A program made the position numbers and the translations under genes. Positions 54,934 through 62,769 of a stretch of DNA of 64,000 nucleotides are shown piece by piece. Source of the stretch: an uncultured Clostridia bacterium (lineage in GTDB: Bacteria > Bacillota > Clostridia > Lachnospirales > Anaerotignaceae); the NCBI GenBank assembly GCA_944384265.1, contig CALWSR010000010.1, positions 1 to 64,000 of the forward strand. Reading direction: 5' to 3'. The number at the start of each line of letters is the position of its first letter. The stretch's first letter is position 1. Under the pieces are notes generated by a model that saw nothing but the letters and a program-made list of their open reading frames with translations, searched no databases and was not told the origin of the DNA.

Positions 54934-55699
54934 TCCAAACCACCTCATTTCCCCAAAATACAGGACCATCTTTGCAGACCTTCAAATTTTCCCAGTCTGT
55001 TTGTCCTTGTTTTTGTATTTTGACAGCACAGCCAACACAAGCACCAATCCCGCAAGCCATTCTTTCCTCCATAGATACTTGTATAGGCATTTTTTGTTGT
55101 TCTGCCCAGTCAGAAACAGCTTTTAACATGGCTTTCGGACCACAGGCATATATCATATCCCCTTTTGGAACATTCTGTTTTAAAATGTCTAGTACAGTTC
55201 CGTGTACGCCATGACTGCCGTCATCGGTTGCCACGAAAACAAAAGCACCTGTTTTTTCAAATTCTTCTATGAGTATAGGATTAGATTTTGCACCAATCAA
55301 TACAGTGATTTCTCCCTGCAATGCTTTGGCTAATTCCAATAGAGGAGGAACACCAATTCCTCCACCTATTAAAATATGTTTTTTCCACTTTTTGTCTGTC
55401 AAAAATCCATTTCCCAGAGGTCCCATTACTTTTATGACATCATTTTTCTGTAATGTGGAAAAATATTGTGTACCCTTCCCTGCTGTTTGATACAACAAAC
55501 GCAGTGTACCCTTTTTTGGATTGATTTCGCACAGACTGATAGGACGTGGCAAAAGCATTTCCCCCTTGCCTGTGTACAAATTTAAAAATTGTCCCGGCTG
55601 TGCCAGCTCTGCAATCTCCGGTGCAGAAAGCACCATGTCAAATATACCATCTATATAACATTCATTTTTTAATATCGTTGCTTGTACTAATTTTTTCAT
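54926..55699 (-). CDS. pyrK: Dihydroorotate dehydrogenase B, electron transfer subunit
   Basis: A 257-residue flavin/iron-sulfur subunit; start at 55699 with AAGGGG upstream. FAD-binding RPISLCEI, NAD domain IGGGIGVPPLLELAK, YACGPKAMLKA, and the [2Fe-2S] cysteines in MACGIGACVGCAVK with a distal Cys in VCKDGPVF. It passes electrons from PyrD FMN to NAD+. Adjacent to pyrD, which confirms class 1B. Confidence 0.95.
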   Translation of the reverse strand: MKKLVQATILKNECYIDGIFDMVLSAPEIAELAQPGQFLNLYTGKGEMLLPRPISLCEINPKKGTLRLLYQTAGKGTQYFSTLQKNDVIKVMGPLGNGFLTDKKWKKHILIGGGIGVPPLLELAKALQGEITVLIGAKSNPILIEEFEKTGAFVFVATDDGSHGVHGTVLDILKQNVPKGDMIYACGPKAMLKAVSDWAEQQKMPIQVSMEERMACGIGACVGCAVKIQKQGQTDWENLKVCKDGPVFWGNEVVWNE

Positions 55700-55712
55700 T
55701 GTATACCCCTTT

Positions 55713-56639
55713 TTATCGTACACGGTTTAAATCATCACGCATATCTATCACAGCCTGACGGGAAGCCTGTGCAAATTCTTTTTCAGAAAATGCCGTACTA
55801 TATTTTTTATTTTTGTAAGCGGCAATGATACCACGAGAAGAATTGATAACAGCCCCCAGACCATCTTTGTCAAAACATACAGATAAATCTTCTGCTGTAC
55901 CGCCTTGTGCGCCATATCCTGGCACCAAAAAGAATGTGTGAGGCATTCTTTTTCTCAAATCTTGTGCTTGTTTGGAATGGGTTGCCCCTACCACAGCACC
56001 CACAGAAGAATAGCCATATTTTCCTCTCAGGCAACTGCCCCATTCTTCTGTCAATTCTCCTACTTTTTCATATAATGTCATACCGCCTACATCTAAGTCC
56101 TGTAATTGTCCGCTGTTTGGGTTTGAAGTTTTTACCAATATAAACAATCCTTTTTCATAATTTTTGCAGTTTTCCATATAAGGCTCTATGGAGTCCCAGC
56201 CCAAATAAGGATTTAATGTGATAAAATCTTCTCTGTAAATTTCAAAGCTGTTTTCTTCTATGGATACTTTTCCGATATGTCCATCAGAATAAGCCTCTGC
56301 TGTGGAGGCAATATCGCTTCTTTTAATATCCCCAATGACAACAAGTCCCATTTCTTTGGCATATGCCACTGTTTTAATATAGCAGGCAATACCATCTGCA
56401 CCAAATTGCTCATACATAGCAATCTGTGGCTTTACAGCAGGAATCAAGTCATATGTGGCATCAATAATGGCTTTGTTAAACTGCCAAAAAGCCTCCATAG
56501 CACCAGAAGGTGTGTTTGCAAATTTTTCATAGGCTTCTTTTTTAATAAAATCGGGAATATAAGAAAGACGAGGGTCCAGGCCTACCACAGTAGGATTGTT
56601 TGTCTGTTTTATTTTTTCAATTAAAGTATCAATTATCAT
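55713..56639 (-). CDS. pyrF: Orotidine 5'-phosphate decarboxylase (type 2)
   Basis: A 308-residue enzyme, longer than the B. subtilis type and typical of the type 2 subfamily. VVGLDPRLSYIPDF at the start, the catalytic D-x-K-x-x-D motif in GDIKRSDIASTA (about 95-106), and PGYGAQGGTAED. It decarboxylates OMP to UMP. Its ATG overlaps the pyrC stop, with GGAGG in the pyrC end. Confidence 0.95.
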   Translation of the reverse strand: MIIDTLIEKIKQTNNPTVVGLDPRLSYIPDFIKKEAYEKFANTPSGAMEAFWQFNKAIIDATYDLIPAVKPQIAMYEQFGADGIACYIKTVAYAKEMGLVVIGDIKRSDIASTAEAYSDGHIGKVSIEENSFEIYREDFITLNPYLGWDSIEPYMENCKNYEKGLFILVKTSNPNSGQLQDLDVGGMTLYEKVGELTEEWGSCLRGKYGYSSVGAVVGATHSKQAQDLRKRMPHTFFLVPGYGAQGGTAEDLSVCFDKDGLGAVINSSRGIIAAYKNKKYSTAFSEKEFAQASRQAVIDMRDDLNRVR

Positions 56640-57934
56640 GCCAAATCCTCCACCAATACACCATTTTCTACTACAACATTTCCATCTACCAATGTATATA
56701 ATACCTTTCCTTTTACATCAAATCCGCCAAAAGGTGTATTTTTACTTTTGGAGGCAAATGTGGCAGGGTCTATTTGATATTCCGCATGGGGGTCAATGAT
56801 AGTAATATCTGCCGCTTTTCCCACAGATAATGTGCCTTTTTCAATACCAAGCATTTTTGCAGGATTGTATGTCATTTTTGCAATCAATTCCATAGGAGTC
56901 AGCCAGCCGCCTTCCACCAGCACTTTGATGCCAAGAGGCAAGGCAGTTTCCAGCCCCACAATACCAAACGCTGCTTTTTCATATTCACAGTTTTTTTCGT
57001 CCACACCGTGAGGCGCATGGTCTGTTGCAATGATTTCAATGGTATTGTCTTTCAAAGCCTGACAAATTGCCAAAACATCTTCTTTAGAGCGTAAAGGCGG
57101 ATTCATTTTTGTGTTTCCATCATAATCTGTAATAAAATCATCGCTTAATGTAAAGTGATGTGGAGTGGCTTCTGCTGTCACAGATTGTCCGGCAGCTTTT
57201 GCTTGTCTTAACAGCTCTACACTGCCCTTTGTACTCATATGACAAATATGCAGTTTAGAACTTGTACTTTTTGCTAATATTATATCTCTTGCCACAATCA
57301 CTTCTTCAGAATCATTTGAAATCCCCTTCAGCCCCAAAAGCTGTGCCGCAGGTCCTGCATTCATGGAGCCGCCTCCTGCCAAAGCAATATCTTCGCAGTG
57401 AGAAAGTACAGGAATATCAAACATTTTTGCATATTTCATAGCTGTTTTTAACAATCCGGAGGAAGGTACACTTTTACCGTCCTCGCTGATAGCACAAGCA
57501 CCGGCTTTTGCCATTTTTCCGATATTTGCCAATTCTTCCCCTTGTTGTCCTTTTGTAATGGCACCAATGGGCAAAACGTGTACAACACCCTCTCTTTCTG
57601 CTTTTAATTTGATATATTCCACCATAATGTCACTGTCGCACACCGGATTTGTGTTTGGCATAGGGCAAATGGTTGTAAAACCGCCCTTTGCAGCACTGCG
57701 TGTACCTGTTGCAATGGTTTCTTTGTATTCATATCCCGGTTCACGCAAATGTACATGAACATCTATAAATCCGGGCGTTACCCAACAGCCGTTGGCGTCA
57801 ATGATTTTGTCAGCATTTTCTGTAATATTTTTTTCTATTTTTACAATGCAGCCTTCTTCTACCAATATATCCTTTATTTCATTTGTTTGAGAAGCTGGGT
57901 CTATGACTTGTCCGTTTTGAATTAAAATCTTCAT
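56636..57934 (-). CDS. pyrC: Dihydroorotase
   Basis: A 432-residue class I dihydroorotase of the amidohydrolase superfamily. Metal motif DVHVHLREPG (about 59-68), GGFTTICPMPNTNP, the zinc-His positions in LHICHMST and the Asp in ATDHAPH. It closes carbamoyl aspartate to dihydroorotate. AGGAGG lies in the pyrB end, and start and stop overlap by 4 bases. Confidence 0.95.
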   Translation of the reverse strand: MKILIQNGQVIDPASQTNEIKDILVEEGCIVKIEKNITENADKIIDANGCWVTPGFIDVHVHLREPGYEYKETIATGTRSAAKGGFTTICPMPNTNPVCDSDIMVEYIKLKAEREGVVHVLPIGAITKGQQGEELANIGKMAKAGACAISEDGKSVPSSGLLKTAMKYAKMFDIPVLSHCEDIALAGGGSMNAGPAAQLLGLKGISNDSEEVIVARDIILAKSTSSKLHICHMSTKGSVELLRQAKAAGQSVTAEATPHHFTLSDDFITDYDGNTKMNPPLRSKEDVLAICQALKDNTIEIIATDHAPHGVDEKNCEYEKAAFGIVGLETALPLGIKVLVEGGWLTPMELIAKMTYNPAKMLGIEKGTLSVGKAADITIIDPHAEYQIDPATFASKSKNTPFGGFDVKGKVLYTLVDGNVVVENGVLVEDLA

Positions 57935-58851
57935 TTTTTTCCTCCTTCATATAATAGCTTTAATATAGCCATTCTTACAGCAACACCATTTTTTACCTGT
58001 ATATTGATAACAGAGTTTTCCCCGTCAATAATGTCTGTGCTTAGTTCAATGCCTCGATTGACCGGACCGGGGTGCATAATTAAAACGTCTTTTTTGGCAT
58101 ATTTTAATATTTCTTTGTTGATACCGAATAACTCACGATATTCTGCTAAATCGGGAAAAGCCGTTGTTTTTTGTCTTTCAAACTGTATTCTCAATCCCAT
58201 CACAACATCAGCATCCTTTACAGCCTCTTTGACATCAGGTGTTGTTTTCACACCCAATAGGCCGGAACCGCCCAACAGTGTGGAAGGACCTGCCAATGTT
58301 ACTTTAGCTCCCAGCTTAGATAGTCCAAAGACATTGCTTCTTGCCACACGGCTGTGAGAAATATCCCCAATGATAGCTATTTTTAAGCCTTCAAAACTTT
58401 TTTTATATTCAGATATGGTAAATAAATCCAGTAATGCTTGTGTAGGATGTTCATTAGAGCCATCTCCTGCATTGATAACATGGGCTGATACATTTTTCGC
58501 CAGTATATGAGGAGCACCTGTCATGCTGTGACGCATTACCATAATTTCTACGCCCATCTGGTCTAATGTTTTTCCGGTATCAATAAGACTTTCCCCTTTT
58601 TTGACACTGCTGGTGCCTACACCTAAATCTTGTACAGTCGCTCCTAAATATTTTCCGGCAAGAGAAAAGGAAGTTTTTGTTCTTGTACTGTTTTCATAAA
58701 ATAGGCTGACAATACTACATCCCCTAATTTCATTGACTCTTTTACTGCTGTCATCAATACGAAGCTTCATTTCTTTTGCAGTTTCCAATATTTCTAAAAT
58801 TTCTTCTCTTGTCATATCCTTTAATCCAAGAATATCTTTTTGATTCAGCAT
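57931..58851 (-). CDS. pyrB: Aspartate carbamoyltransferase catalytic subunit
   Basis: A 306-residue ATCase. Carbamoyl-phosphate motif S55-T-R-T58 (NSTRTKTSF), MRHSMTGAPH, HPTQALLDLFTI, and MHPGPVNRGIE near the end. No pyrI regulatory subunit gene is present in the operon. AAAGGAGGAG precedes the ATG. First gene of pyrBCFKDE, downstream of a leader that looks like a UTP-sensing transcription attenuator. Confidence 0.96.
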   Translation of the reverse strand: MLNQKDILGLKDMTREEILEILETAKEMKLRIDDSSKRVNEIRGCSIVSLFYENSTRTKTSFSLAGKYLGATVQDLGVGTSSVKKGESLIDTGKTLDQMGVEIMVMRHSMTGAPHILAKNVSAHVINAGDGSNEHPTQALLDLFTISEYKKSFEGLKIAIIGDISHSRVARSNVFGLSKLGAKVTLAGPSTLLGGSGLLGVKTTPDVKEAVKDADVVMGLRIQFERQKTTAFPDLAEYRELFGINKEILKYAKKDVLIMHPGPVNRGIELSTDIIDGENSVINIQVKNGVAVRMAILKLLYEGGKK

Positions 58852-58873
58852 AATACTCCTCCTTTATACAGCT

Positions 58874-58918
58874 ATAAAAAGAAAGACAATCAAAAGAAAA
58901 AATATCTTTTCATTGTCT
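58874..58918 (-). terminator. pyr attenuator terminator (T1)
   Basis: On the minus strand AGACAAT (58918-58912), a C-C-type mismatch and AAAAGA pair with TCTTTT and ATTGTCT (58890-58884), then TTTCTTTTTAT. It lies about 25 bases before the pyrB ribosome site. Its 5' arm begins at the stop codon of the leader ORF. Confidence 0.78.
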
Positions 58919-58976
58919 AATATACACAAAAAAAGAAAGGATATAAATAAAAAATCTTTTTATATTTTTTTATCAT
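58917..58976 (-). CDS. Putative pyr leader peptide (19 residues)
   Basis: ATG (58976-58974) with GGAGGG 7 bases upstream (58989-58984). Codons give MIKKYKKIFYLYPFFFCVY then TAG. The second half is read across a pyrimidine tract (CCTTTCTTTTTTT, 58940-58928) rich in U. The stop codon overlaps the first two bases of the T1 terminator arm, so a ribosome that finishes the peptide should block T1. This mirrors E. coli pyrL ahead of pyrBI. Translation is inferred, not shown. Confidence 0.6.
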   Translation of the reverse strand: MIKKYKKIFYLYPFFFCVY

Positions 58977-58980
58977 ATCC
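58926..58980 (-). promoter_or_regulatory. Pause-type hairpin and U-tract in the pyr leader
   Basis: GGATAT (58980-58975) pairs with ATATCC (58944-58939), continued by ATAAAAAA/TTTTTTAT pairing. The hairpin is followed by CTTTCTTTTTTTG. It could pause RNA polymerase when UTP is low or act as an upstream terminator. Confidence 0.6.
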
Positions 58981-59006
58981 AATCCCTCCATTCGTAAATT
59001 TTTTTT

Positions 59007-59067
59007 ATTGTAACACATATTGCTATAAAATTCCACTTATTTTAACATATACTATATTTTTACGCAA
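59007..59067 (-). promoter_or_regulatory. Candidate pyr operon promoters
   Basis: Two overlapping options on the minus strand: extended -10 TGT-TACAAT (59012-59007) with a weak -35, starting in an A-run near 59000; and TTGCGT (59067-59062), 17 bases, TAAAAT (59044-59039). Confidence 0.5.
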
Positions 59068-59076
59068 GTGATTGCA

Positions 59077-59109
59077 AAACAAAAAGACCTCTTCTTAAAA
59101 GAAGAGGCT
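59077..59109 (-). terminator. Terminator of the small basic ORF
   Basis: Minus-strand stem CCTCTTCTT (59107-59099) / AAGAAGAGG (59096-59088) with a 2-base centre, followed by TCTTTTTG. It begins five bases after the stop of the 44-residue ORF and separates it from the pyr promoter. Confidence 0.85.
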
Positions 59110-59113
59110 TTCG

Positions 59114-59248
59114 TTAAGCATTTGCCAAATAATAGGTTAAAAGCATCATGGTATTGATTTCTGCATATTTCTTTTCTGTTACTTTTTTCTCTTTTGGCAA
59201 ATGGTATTTATTTTTCACTATTTTTTGTTTCTTTTCTTGTTTTTTCAT
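59114..59248 (-). CDS. Small basic protein of unknown function (44 residues)
   Basis: ATG preceded by TTGGAGGTAATATTT, a strong ribosome site, and closed by a terminator right after the stop, so it forms a tidy small gene. The N-terminal 28 residues are mostly Lys/Glu/Gln (MKKQEKKQKIVKNKY start); the end is a hydrophobic patch (INTMMLLTYYLANA). No cysteine, signal or TM helix. I do not recognise it. It is too short for standard gene-length cut-offs. Confidence 0.7.
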   Translation of the reverse strand: MKKQEKKQKIVKNKYHLPKEKKVTEKKYAEINTMMLLTYYLANA

Positions 59249-59503
59249 AAATATTACCTCCAAATCAAACTGTTTTTTTATATGATATAAACAAATACTT
59301 TTTTCTGATTGATATGATTGTTATTATTATACCTGCATAATTTGTATAAATTATGAACGAAGAATAAAGAATTTCTAAATAAAAACTATTATTTGTATTA
59401 AAAAATAATAAAACTTATTAAAAATCAAGGCTGTACCCTTTTCACCAAAATTTTTTTATGGTACTATAATGCATGATAAGTTGATTTAAGGAGGCAATGA
59501 TAT

Positions 59504-60406
59504 ATGAAGCGAGCTTTAGCAGTATTATTTACATTTGCTTTTCTTTTTAGCACTTCTGGGTGTGCAAAGGACAGTACTGCTCAGACAAATTCTGAGTCAG
59601 AACAGACAACTCAATATAATGAGGATACCACATCAGAGCTGTCTGACTATCAAGCATTGGCACAGCAAAATATGCAAAATGTAAAAGAAATTACACTGCA
59701 TACTTCCTTTGGAGATATGGAGGGGAGCTATTCGGGAGAAATGAAAGACAACCTGCCCCATGGCCAAGGAAAATTTGTTTCTCAAAATCAAAATCAAAGA
59801 GGCTGGTTCTATGAAGGTACATTCCAAAACGGTCATTTTGAAGGAGAAGGAAAAACTGTTTTTGAAAATGGACAGGTTCAAGAAGGCACATATGTAAATG
59901 ATATTTGGCATCCTAATACCATACAATATTTTGAGTTTATGCAAACACTTCCGGGCAGTGATTTTACAATCAACCAAAAGGCAAGAAGTATTTTTACAGC
60001 AGAAAAAAATTATTTTCCTGTTTCTTCTCCTCAAGAGCTGTCCTCTATGATAGATGAAACCATCACATATGAAGATGTTTTATACAATCCAGAGCAATAC
60101 GGTGACAAATTTTTGTCTGTTTCCAACTTAACAGTAAATCTTTGTTCCACATTTTCCATTACAGAAAATCCAGAAAATCTTGCTGAATTAAGAGGTGTTT
60201 ATATGGAAACATCCAATGACCAAGGAGAAAATTATGCTCTATATTATCGTGGAAATATTGAAGGTATAAAAGAATCCAGTATAATAAATTCAGCCATAGG
60301 CATCCCTCTTGGTGTTATGCAAAAAACAGATGACTCGGGAACAGAAAAACAATATGTTGTTTTAGCTGTTGGTTATGCTGCTTTGGAACAAACAGCCACA
60401 GAATAA
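59504..60406 (+). CDS. MORN-repeat lipoprotein
   Basis: A 300-residue lipoprotein with AAGGAGG upstream. The signal peptide ends in a lipobox with Cys20 (FSTSGC), followed by a Ser/Thr/Glu-rich linker. Residues about 72-135 hold two to three MORN motifs (GSYSGEMKDNLPHGQGKF, YEGTFQNGHFEGEGKTVF). The C-terminal 140 residues are of unknown fold (YEDVLYNPEQYGDKFLSV resembles DUF-type exported tRNA-anticodon-like domains). Surface-anchored, function unknown, monocistronic. Confidence 0.85.
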   Translation: MKRALAVLFTFAFLFSTSGCAKDSTAQTNSESEQTTQYNEDTTSELSDYQALAQQNMQNVKEITLHTSFGDMEGSYSGEMKDNLPHGQGKFVSQNQNQRGWFYEGTFQNGHFEGEGKTVFENGQVQEGTYVNDIWHPNTIQYFEFMQTLPGSDFTINQKARSIFTAEKNYFPVSSPQELSSMIDETITYEDVLYNPEQYGDKFLSVSNLTVNLCSTFSITENPENLAELRGVYMETSNDQGENYALYYRGNIEGIKESSIINSAIGIPLGVMQKTDDSGTEKQYVVLAVGYAALEQTATE

Positions 60407-60454
60407 ATAAAACCACACTCATTTGGTGTACTGATTATTTAAAGTATCATAAAT

Positions 60455-60484
60455 CCGTCAGTCAATAAACTGACGGTATTTTTA
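60455..60484 (+). terminator. Terminator after the MORN lipoprotein gene
   Basis: 8-bp stem CCGTCAGT (60455-60462) / ACTGACGG (60469-60476), then TATTTTTAT. Confidence 0.85.
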
Positions 60485-61038
60485 TGCGATAAAATATCAA
60501 TTGCTGTCATAAATATGTAAATGATACTATGAATATCAATTATGATTGTAATGCATATAAAACTTTATATTTTAGAAAAAATATTTTTTTAAATGTAAAA
60601 TGATTTCTATCATATATCCATATTCCTCATAATTCTTCCAATGAACTTATTGTCAACGGCTTCGGTCACAGCTTGTTTTATATAGTGTATAAAATACCTA
60701 AAGCAGTACTGCCGGAATACACACTCAATACAACATATAAGCTGTCCGCCTCCATGCTTTGCACAAAATTCTCTGTCTCAAAAGAGATTTTTGTGCTATC
60801 TGTCATTTCTATTGTTTTAGATATCTATCTTGTTTGCTCTCTTTGTATGTTAATGCAATATGGAACATATTTTCTGTTTCAATTCTATATTTTGAAGCTC
60901 TTTTTTCATTTAAATATTATTACATTATTTTGACATTGCCCATTGTATTTGTTTTACTTTTTGGGTCATAAAATACCCCTCACCATTTTTTATATTGCAG
61001 TGTTCTGTTGAAAGATATTATAACTATTTCATAATATT
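60485..61038. other. Intergenic with possible gene remnant, no intact gene
   Basis: Mostly AT-rich. From about 60660 to 60790 base composition is less AT-rich than the flanks, and broken frames on both strands read protein-like (minus strand from an ATG at 60909 with stops in between; plus strand from 60673). No ribosome site or known family was recognised, so no gene is called. Confidence 0.4.
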
Positions 61039-61488
61039 TTACGTCGAAAATTCTTTTTTAAAATAAATCATATCTACCAGCTGTACCCCTTCTTCAATAA
61101 TAGGATGGTCATAATGTTCTATAAAAAAATTTTTCACTTTATGAGAAAAAACAAATCCACAGCTTTCATAAAATGACATGGTAGCAATGCTTTCCCCTGT
61201 TCCTACAAATAAAATATTACCAATTTTACCATAAACATCAAAAATATGTTCCAATAGCTTCTTTCCATATCCCTTTCTTTGAAAATCCACACGAGTCACC
61301 ATATTTTTGATTTCATATCCATAGCTTTCTTTTGTCACCACACAAATGCTAACTGCTATATTTTTATCATATAATACAAACATTGTTCCTCTTTGTAAAT
61401 ATTGTTCTATCATGGATAGCTGCTCATCTGCCAAAAGAAGTAAATCCAAAAACTGCTCTTTATACTGTGTCACTATTTTGATTTCCAT
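61039..61488 (-). CDS. GNAT-family N-acetyltransferase
   Basis: A 149-residue protein; start at 61488 with AAAGGG upstream. Acetyl-CoA motif A in MVTRVDFQRKGYGKKLLEHI (Q/RxxGxG/A as RKGYGK), and motif B in MSFYESCGFVFSHKV. Closest in look to small GNATs that act on amino groups of small molecules; the substrate is unknown. No partner gene is obvious. Confidence 0.85.
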   Translation of the reverse strand: MEIKIVTQYKEQFLDLLLLADEQLSMIEQYLQRGTMFVLYDKNIAVSICVVTKESYGYEIKNMVTRVDFQRKGYGKKLLEHIFDVYGKIGNILFVGTGESIATMSFYESCGFVFSHKVKNFFIEHYDHPIIEEGVQLVDMIYFKKEFST

Positions 61489-61563
61489 TTTTTTCCCTTT
61501 CCAAATAAGCACTGAAAATGTGTCAGCCTTTTACATATAAATAATATCTTTAAAATGTATTGA

Positions 61564-61600
61564 TAAAAAAAGACCTTGAATTTGCTTCAAGGCCTTTTTC
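61564..61600 (-). terminator. Terminator of the tRNA-Leu gene
   Basis: On the minus strand AAAAAGGCCTTGAA pairs with TTCAAGGTCTTTTT across a 5-base loop and ends in a T-run, two bases after the tRNA. Confidence 0.92.
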
Positions 61601-61601
61601 A

Positions 61602-61685
61602 TGCGGATGGTGGGAATCGAACCCACACTATGTCACCATAACTGGATTTTGAGTCCAGCGCGTCTGCCAGTTCCGCCACATCCGC
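61602..61685 (-). tRNA. tRNA-Leu (anticodon CAA)
   Basis: 84-base class II tRNA. Acceptor stem GCGGATG/CATCCGC with A discriminator, anticodon stem CTGGA/TCCAG with loop CTCAAAA (anticodon CAA, reads UUG), long variable arm TATG-GTGA-CATA and T-arm GTGGG-TTCGATT-CCCAC. CCA is not encoded. Single tRNA gene with its own promoter and terminator. Confidence 0.97.
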
Positions 61686-61728
61686 ATATTATGTTTTTTT
61701 GTTTTTTCCTTTTCTTTACTGCTTGATT

Positions 61729-61757
61729 ATAATACCATACCTTTTTTAAAAATGCAA
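61729..61757 (-). promoter_or_regulatory. Promoter of the tRNA-Leu gene
   Basis: Minus-strand TTGCAT (61757-61752), 17-base spacer, TATTAT (61734-61729), about 44 bases ahead of the tRNA. Confidence 0.65.
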
Positions 61758-62184
61758 GCAAAAATTTCATTTTTTTTGTATTTTTTTGAAAACAATATAA
61801 TCTATGTTTATGATAAATAAAAATAAGTTGACTGTGAACCAATGGTTGCCATACAGCTTGTTTTTTATACAAAGCTGATTATATGGAGAAAAATATTTTT
61901 ACGAAACTTTTTTATTCCTTCTTTGTTTCATAGCAAATTATTTATCATATCGTTTCAAACTGATTATATTAGTTCATAAATTAGTCTAAATCTAAAAAGA
62001 AATAGGAAAATGCTTTGTGAGAATATACATCTAATGGGCAGCAGTATTCCACTCCAAAATCAAAACATAAAATTTATTTCTTCTCACATAAGCCAAATCC
62101 TATCTCCAATAATCATATTTTTCTAACATTTACAACACTGCACAGCCTCATAATCCACTTGCTTATCCGGCGAAGTATAACACT
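61758..62184. other. Intergenic, no gene seen
   Basis: AT-rich sequence between the tRNA promoter and the cyclophilin gene stop. No ribosome-site-preceded ORF or structured RNA was recognised. Confidence 0.5.
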
Positions 62185-62715
62185 TTAAAAACCATCAAAA
62201 TGAGTTGGCTGAGGATAATCCTCTCCAAAAAGCTCTACTGTCACACTTTTCATCACCTGAGGTTGTTTTGGCATATCATTTCTGTCTGTTTTTGTTTTTG
62301 CAATGGCATTGACTGTTTCCATACCTTCAATGATTTTGCCAAACGCTGCATACTGCCCATCTAAATGAGGGGATTTTTCATGCATAATAAAAAATTGAGA
62401 GCCGGCAGAATTTGGCATCATAGACCGTGCCATAGAAATAACACCTGCATCATGCTTTAAATCGTTCTTGATACCATTGCCATCAAATTCTCCAATAATA
62501 CTATATCCAGGACCTCCCATACCAGTTCCCTCAGGGCAGCCCCCTTGTATCATAAAACCTTTTATCACTCTGTGAAATGTCAAACCATTATAAAATCCCT
62601 TTTGTACCAAGCTAATAAAATTATTTACTGTATTTGGTGCAATTTCAGGATATAATTCTAATCTCATAATACTTCCATCTTCCATTTCTATGGTAACAAT
62701 AGGATTTTTTGCCAT
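62185..62715 (-). CDS. Cyclophilin-type peptidyl-prolyl isomerase
   Basis: A 176-residue cytoplasmic cyclophilin; start at 62715 with GAAAGGAAG upstream. Core motifs: TFHRVIKGFMIQGG with catalytic Arg, MARSMMPNSAGSQFFI, and LDGQYAAFGKIIEGM. It speeds cis-trans isomerisation at proline. No signal peptide. It follows the phosphoesterase gene by 54 bases and may be cotranscribed. Confidence 0.95.
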   Translation of the reverse strand: MAKNPIVTIEMEDGSIMRLELYPEIAPNTVNNFISLVQKGFYNGLTFHRVIKGFMIQGGCPEGTGMGGPGYSIIGEFDGNGIKNDLKHDAGVISMARSMMPNSAGSQFFIMHEKSPHLDGQYAAFGKIIEGMETVNAIAKTKTDRNDMPKQPQVMKSVTVELFGEDYPQPTHFDGF

Positions 62716-62769
62716 AAATAAATCTTCCTTTCTTTTTTTACTGCTTTTCATTATACCATACATTTTTAT

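Noticed and set aside
58852-59000. PyrR binding loop in the pyr leader
   Set aside because: No sequence resembling the conserved PyrR anti-antiterminator loop was found; the leader-ORF arrangement explains the parts better.
60673-60933. Plus-strand 86-codon frame after the MORN gene
   Set aside because: No ribosome site, no recognisable family, and the opposite strand reads equally protein-like; kept only as a possible remnant.
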